From RGIG9151 sp963635575 (GTDB taxonomy: Bacteria > Bacillota > Clostridia > TANB77 > RGIG9151), in assembly GCA_963635575.1 (NCBI GenBank), contig CAVHFU010000044.1, positions 1 through 9,384 of the forward strand: a DNA stretch of 9,384 bases, read 5' to 3'. The notes beneath the pieces are model-generated. The model searched no databases and was not told the origin of the DNA. It saw nothing but the letters and a program-made list of their open reading frames with translations. Position numbers and translations under genes: made by a program. Below are positions 6,948-9,384 of this stretch, piece by piece (the first letter of the stretch is position 1; every line of letters starts with the position of its first letter).

Positions 6948-8556
6948 CGATATATCCGACGAAATTATAGTAGATGTGAATGTCGCGTTCCTCGTGATCG
7001 TCCACGGTATAGCGTTCGCTGATCTCGATTTTCTGAATCAGTCGCACCAACGTGGGACGGTCTAATTCCTCAAGCTGGGCGTAGTCCTGCATCATGTCCA
7101 GCCATGCGTCCACGGAGGATTCCGTCTCCCGGCTGGCGTCAAGCTGTTCTGTCAGTTCCTTGCGGCGCTCCTGCTTTTCCCTGCGCTCGGCTTCGTACTG
7201 GTTGAGCAGATTGACGCACACGCTCTCCGGGATACGCCCCAAAACCTTATCCTCATAAGCGGACTGAATCAGCTTATCCAACTCCGGAAGCCGCTTGCCG
7301 ATGGCGTTCAGCTCCGCTTGCAGCGTTCGGGTGCGCTCCACGCTGGCGTTCTGCTCCCTCGCCAAAAGCTGAATTCTCAGCGTTTCGCGGCTGTTCTGCG
7401 CCCACATTGCCTTGCACCGAATGTCTGTCATGACGATCTGCGTCAGCACCTTCTGGTTGATGTAATGGGACGAACAGGCATTTTTGCCGCCTGATGCGTA
7501 GCGGTTGCAGACATACGCCTTGTATTCCGGCTCTTTCTCCGAAACCTTCTTGCGGTAGTCACGCATATACCGCATGGACGATCCGCAGTCCATACACCGA
7601 AGCAGACCACCAAACAGGGCAATCGTGCCGCTCTTGCCGCTGCGACCTCTCGCCGGGTGGTTGTCCATCCGCTGCGCGGCGTTCCACGTTTCCTGTGAGA
7701 TCAACGGCTCGTGGGTGTTCTCCACCTTGATCCACTCGGATTCCGGCTTGCTGACCTGCTTGTGGTTCTTGTAGGATACCGTTCCGGTCTTATTCTGCAC
7801 CATGTGACCGATGTAAACCTCGTTGCGGAGAATGGTCTTCACCGTCACATCATTCCAGTACGGCGTTTCGCCCCGCAGGTTTTCCCGTCCCTCTGCCATG
7901 TAGTAGAAGCTCCTTGGCGCAGGAACTTTTTCCGTGTTGAGCTGCAAGGCAATCTTACGGAAACCGCAACCCTGCAAGCGCAAATCGAAGATGTGCCGCA
8001 CCACAGGAGCCGTCACCGGATCAATCTCAAGAACGTGCTTGTCCGCTTCACTTTTCCTGTAACCGAGGGGCGCATAGCAGCCGACGTACTTGCCGCTCTT
8101 GAACGTGGACAGCTTTACCGCCTTGATCTTGCTGCTGGTGTCTCGCGCATAGAGGTCATTCATCACATTTTTCAGAATAACCAGCATTTCATTGTTCTTG
8201 CGAAGTGTGTCAACGCCGTCGTTCAGTGCGATGAAACGGCAGCCGAGGGACGGAAACACAAAGTCCGTGTACTTTCCCGCTTCAATGTAATCTCGACCGA
8301 GGCGGCTGAGATCCTTGCACAGGACAAGATTGATCTTGTGATCCGTGGCGTCCTGCACCAGTCGGTTCAGCCCCGGACGGTCGAAGGTCGTACCCGAAAC
8401 GCCGTCATCACAGTAATAATCGTACAGCGTCCAGCCCTGTTCCCGCACATAGCGGGAGAGCATTTCCTTTTGATTTTCGATGGACACGGATTCCCCGGCA
8501 CGCTCATCGTCCCGGCTCAGCCGTGCGTAAATACCAACGATATAGTTTTCCTGCAT
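6940..8556 (-). CDS. Large serine recombinase (site-specific integrase/transposase)
   Basis: Catalyses element integration and excision through a serine-linked double-strand cut. 538 residues from ATG 8556, with GGGAGG (8569-8574) 12 bases upstream. A TTG at 8595 would add 13 residues that read through the ribosome site, so it is not used. The resolvase domain spans about 5-150, with nucleophile S14 in YARLSRDDE and arginines R12, R85 and R88 (KDLSRLGRDY). The recombinase domain (about 158-300) begins at YAPLGYRKSE. A zinc ribbon uses C321, C324, C350 and C361. A Glu/Arg/Lys-rich coiled coil covers about 398-475, and the end IHIYYNFVGYIEA fits the DUF4368-type tail seen in recombinases of clostridial transposons. 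The high-GC codon use contrasts with the host. It lies downstream of a small ORF and ends about 145 bases from the truncated peptidase gene. Similar in plan to TnpX of Tn4451, but identity with any named element is not claimed. Confidence 0.95.
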   Translation of the reverse strand: MQENYIVGIYARLSRDDERAGESVSIENQKEMLSRYVREQGWTLYDYYCDDGVSGTTFDRPGLNRLVQDATDHKINLVLCKDLSRLGRDYIEAGKYTDFVFPSLGCRFIALNDGVDTLRKNNEMLVILKNVMNDLYARDTSSKIKAVKLSTFKSGKYVGCYAPLGYRKSEADKHVLEIDPVTAPVVRHIFDLRLQGCGFRKIALQLNTEKVPAPRSFYYMAEGRENLRGETPYWNDVTVKTILRNEVYIGHMVQNKTGTVSYKNHKQVSKPESEWIKVENTHEPLISQETWNAAQRMDNHPARGRSGKSGTIALFGGLLRCMDCGSSMRYMRDYRKKVSEKEPEYKAYVCNRYASGGKNACSSHYINQKVLTQIVMTDIRCKAMWAQNSRETLRIQLLAREQNASVERTRTLQAELNAIGKRLPELDKLIQSAYEDKVLGRIPESVCVNLLNQYEAERREKQERRKELTEQLDASRETESSVDAWLDMMQDYAQLEELDRPTLVRLIQKIEISERYTVDDHEERDIHIYYNFVGYIEA

Positions 8557-8611
8557 TTTCTTATTTAACCTCCCAAAATGCAGTGCGTGATACAATCAGA
8601 AATCTACAATA

Positions 8612-8620
8612 ATTATACCA
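8612..8620 (-). promoter_or_regulatory. Internal extended -10 promoter for the recombinase
   Basis: On the minus strand TGGTATAAT (8620-8612) is a perfect TATAAT with a TGn extension. No good -35 lies at 17 bases. A start near 8605 would give a leader of about 50 bases before the ATG at 8556, allowing the recombinase to be expressed apart from the small upstream gene. Confidence 0.55.
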
Positions 8621-8659
8621 CAGCACGGCTAAGGATTCCACTGGGCAATGTGCCGGGAT

Positions 8660-8848
8660 TCAGCTTTCCCGATTGACCTTTTCGAGGGACAGCGCGTCCA
8701 GCACGTCCCCCATCTGCTGTTCTGCGCCAAAGAAGCTGCGTACACGATACACAGTTCCGTCCTCCATCACCAGCTCCAACTGATCCGGCAAACGCAATTT
8801 CATCTTCGCTTCTGAATGGTTCTCTTTACAGAAATTGTCTGTTTTCAT
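8660..8848 (-). CDS. Small protein of unknown function upstream of the recombinase
   Basis: 62 residues from ATG 8848, with GGAGG (8859-8863) 10 bases upstream, which makes this a real gene despite its size. After a polar N-terminus (1-15) comes KLRLPDQLELVMEDGTVY and then RVRSFFG, a likely beta-hairpin, and a C-terminal helix (about 44-60). The DGTVYxVxxxF pattern faintly recalls TnpW-type small proteins encoded beside recombinases in clostridial transposons (known pattern: GxTTYxVxxHF followed by a helix). The match is too weak to name it. It precedes the recombinase on the same strand by about 100 bases and shares the upstream promoter. A role as accessory or regulatory factor of recombination is a guess from position. 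Confidence 0.75.
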   Translation of the reverse strand: MKTDNFCKENHSEAKMKLRLPDQLELVMEDGTVYRVRSFFGAEQQMGDVLDALSLEKVNRES

Positions 8849-8892
8849 ATTCGTATGTCCTCCGTAGTTTCGGGATGATGGGTAGCACAGCC

Positions 8893-8950
8893 GAGCAACG
8901 CCGTCAAGGAATCGGCTTCGCCTCGCTGCGCGTCCTTGACAGCGATGCTC
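8893..8950 (-). promoter_or_regulatory. Long stem-loop in the leader of the small ORF/recombinase transcript
   Basis: GAGCAACGCCGTCAAGGA (8893-8910) matches the reverse complement of 8933-8950 at 16 of 18 positions, with a 22-base loop that contains a small GGC-TTC-GCC hairpin. It lies inside the predicted leader, about 30 bases before the ribosome site. No T tract follows, so it is not a simple terminator. Possible roles are translation control, binding of an element-encoded protein, or a DNA site such as oriT. Confidence 0.6.
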
Positions 8951-8972
8951 TGCTGCGCAGACAGGTAATCAA

Positions 8973-8987
8973 GGCGGCGATGCCGCC
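8973..8987. other. Small GC hairpin in the leader
   Basis: GGCGGC (8973-8978) and GCCGCC (8982-8987) form a perfect six-pair stem with a 3-base loop, just upstream of the long leader stem in the minus-strand transcript. No T tract follows on either strand. With the neighbouring stem it makes the leader strongly structured. Confidence 0.5.
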
Positions 8988-9040
8988 ATTTGCCAATGAA
9001 AATTAGCTGGATTTTAAGGCTTTTTCAATCTCTCAGTCCA

Positions 9041-9069
9041 ATTATATCAAGAACAAACGTTCGAGTCAA
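9041..9069 (-). promoter_or_regulatory. Strong promoter for the small ORF-recombinase unit
   Basis: On the minus strand TTGACT (9069-9064) and TATAAT (9046-9041) are 17 bases apart, with TGA before the -10 (extended -10). This is the best promoter in the window. Transcription would begin near 9034, leaving a leader of about 185 bases before the ATG at 8848. Confidence 0.75.
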
Positions 9070-9097
9070 TGCGATTATGAGAGGAACAGCAAGCACA

Positions 9098-9117
9098 GCA
9101 AGTGTAGATACACTTGC
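9098..9117. promoter_or_regulatory. 20-base palindrome upstream of the promoter, operator candidate
   Basis: GCAAGTGTAGATACACTTGC is a perfect 9-base inverted repeat around GA, centred about 73 bases upstream of the predicted start. Its size suits a dimeric DNA-binding protein such as an element-encoded regulator. A recombinase-type site with a GA centre is an alternative. Confidence 0.5.
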
Positions 9118-9118
9118 G

Positions 9119-9186
9119 AAAAACGGTGTGGGATAACCGGGATTTCCTTGCAGAATAGCAAGCAAATCCGATGAGTACCCACACCG
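9119..9186 (-). terminator. Long two-tier hairpin with T tract on the minus strand
   Basis: The outer stem is CGGTGTGGG (9124-9132) with CCCACACCG (9178-9186). Nested within it, GGATTT and CTTGC (9140-9151) pair with GCAAG and AAATCC (9158-9169) around one C-C mismatch and a 6-base loop. Read on the minus strand the structure ends in five T (9123-9119), so it could act as a terminator that shields the recombinase promoter from transcription entering from the right. Its two-layer form is larger than most terminators, so a structured RNA is possible. Confidence 0.55.
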
Positions 9187-9189
9187 GAG

Positions 9190-9228
9190 AAACAGAGCGT
9201 TCCGGCTGACCGCCGAAACGCTCTGTTT
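9190..9228. terminator. 12-pair hairpin, terminator-like on either strand
   Basis: Bases 9190-9201 pair perfectly with 9217-9228 (AAACAGAGCGTT against AACGCTCTGTTT), and three further G-C pairs can form inside (9203-9205 with 9213-9215). Four T end the stem on the plus strand and three on the minus strand, so it is weak alone. With the neighbouring hairpin it probably forms a tandem barrier after the gene at the right edge. Confidence 0.5.
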
Positions 9229-9233
9229 TCATC

Positions 9234-9250
9234 TTTGGGATAGTCCCAAA
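9234..9250. other. Seven-base inverted repeat after the right-edge gene
   Basis: TTTGGGA (9234-9240) and TCCCAAA (9244-9250) are exact inverted arms around TAG. It follows the last stop of the gene at the edge within a few bases and is the first of three hairpins between that gene and the recombinase promoter. No T tract is present. Confidence 0.4.
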
Positions 9251-9253
9251 CCC

Positions 9254-9384
9254 TTATTTTTTGTGCAGGTCGAAAATGATATGCCATTCATCGTATAGCT
9301 GCTTTGCAAAAACGAATCCGAAGCTGTTGTCAGGTCAGTTTTTGTGCTGTCTCAATGAGCTTCGCGAGTTCTGTGCCGGATTCC
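9254..9384 (-). pseudogene. 3' end of an unrecognised gene, split across two frames
   Basis: Reading leftward from the edge, one frame gives ESGTELAKLIETAQKLT and stops at TGA (9332-9330). The frame entered by skipping one base there is open and continues as DNSFGFVFAKQLYDEWHIIF, then DLHKK, to TAA (9256-9254). Both parts look protein-like, and the second has no start codon or ribosome site of its own, so they probably form one C-terminus of about 42 visible residues. Either an indel has broken the gene or the ribosome shifts +1 at ACC-TGA-C. If no shift occurs the protein simply ends at 9330. The family is not recognised from so short a piece. Confidence 0.45.

Larger units (their letters stand above)
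6795..9384. mobile_element. One end of an integrated element with a large serine recombinase
   Basis: Composition shifts from about one third G+C to well above half between the peptidase stop and the recombinase gene, and codon choice changes with it. The recombinase gene sits at the edge, reading toward the junction, as in many conjugative or mobilizable transposons of gut Clostridia. The left boundary is placed at the end of the truncated peptidase gene. The true crossover could lie anywhere from about 6770 to 6940, because 6795-6939 is AT-rich and non-coding and could belong to either side. The right end is outside the window. No relaxase, conjugation or cargo gene is complete here, so the element class (conjugative, mobilizable or phage-derived) is not decided. 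Confidence 0.8.

Noticed and set aside
7711..8568. 285-codon open frame on the plus strand
   Set aside because: It is fully antisense to the recombinase, lacks family-like motifs and a ribosome site, and is a typical shadow in G+C-rich coding DNA.
8557..8595. TTG start adding 13 residues to the recombinase
   Set aside because: Those codons include the GGGAGG ribosome site for the ATG at 8556 and extend beyond the family's usual start.
9047..9287. Two overlapping minus-strand frames of 61 and 70 codons
   Set aside because: They run through the hairpin cluster and main promoter, have no suitable ribosome site, and give Cys-rich implausible proteins.

Overview
The window joins two kinds of DNA. 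Positions 1 to about 6795 are AT-rich (roughly one third G+C by eye), with strong AGGAGG-type ribosome sites and promoters close to TTGACA/TATAAT. The content points to a low-GC Firmicute, most likely a Clostridia-class anaerobe. From about 6940 to the right edge the DNA is clearly richer in G+C (lines I counted run from 53 to 63 percent). It carries a large serine recombinase, so it is read as one end of an integrated mobile element that came from a higher-GC Firmicute.

Host part, left to right: an unrecognised 193-residue protein with WG-like repeat units (+), ending in a textbook GAAA-loop terminator; rdgB, the XTP/dITP house-cleaning pyrophosphatase (-); glgP, an alpha-glucan phosphorylase (-). 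rdgB and glgP each have their own predicted promoter and a hairpin terminator separates them. Divergent from glgP is a tight three-gene (+) operon: a compact prepilin peptidase of the A24 type, an endonuclease IV-like TIM-barrel protein, and an M24 Xaa-Pro peptidase. Gaps inside this operon are 15 bases and 1 base.

The peptidase keeps all five metal ligands but stops nine residues after its last one. Relatives run roughly 13-17 residues further. The stop lies where the composition changes, so the mobile element appears to have entered the 3' end of this gene and cut off its tail. Downstream genes of the host operon (efp often follows this peptidase in Firmicutes) would then lie beyond the far end of the element.

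Element part, all on the (-) strand: a strong promoter (TTGACT, 17 bases, TATAAT with TG extension) at 9041-9069, a structured leader of about 185 bases, a 62-residue small protein, then the 538-residue recombinase, which also has its own extended -10 promoter. Upstream of the main promoter lie a 20-base palindrome that could be an operator and a set of hairpins that look like terminators for a gene entering from the right edge. That gene's 3' end is split between two frames around an in-frame UGA followed by C, meaning either a frameshifted remnant or a +1 recoding site. No rRNA, tRNA or CRISPR array was seen.
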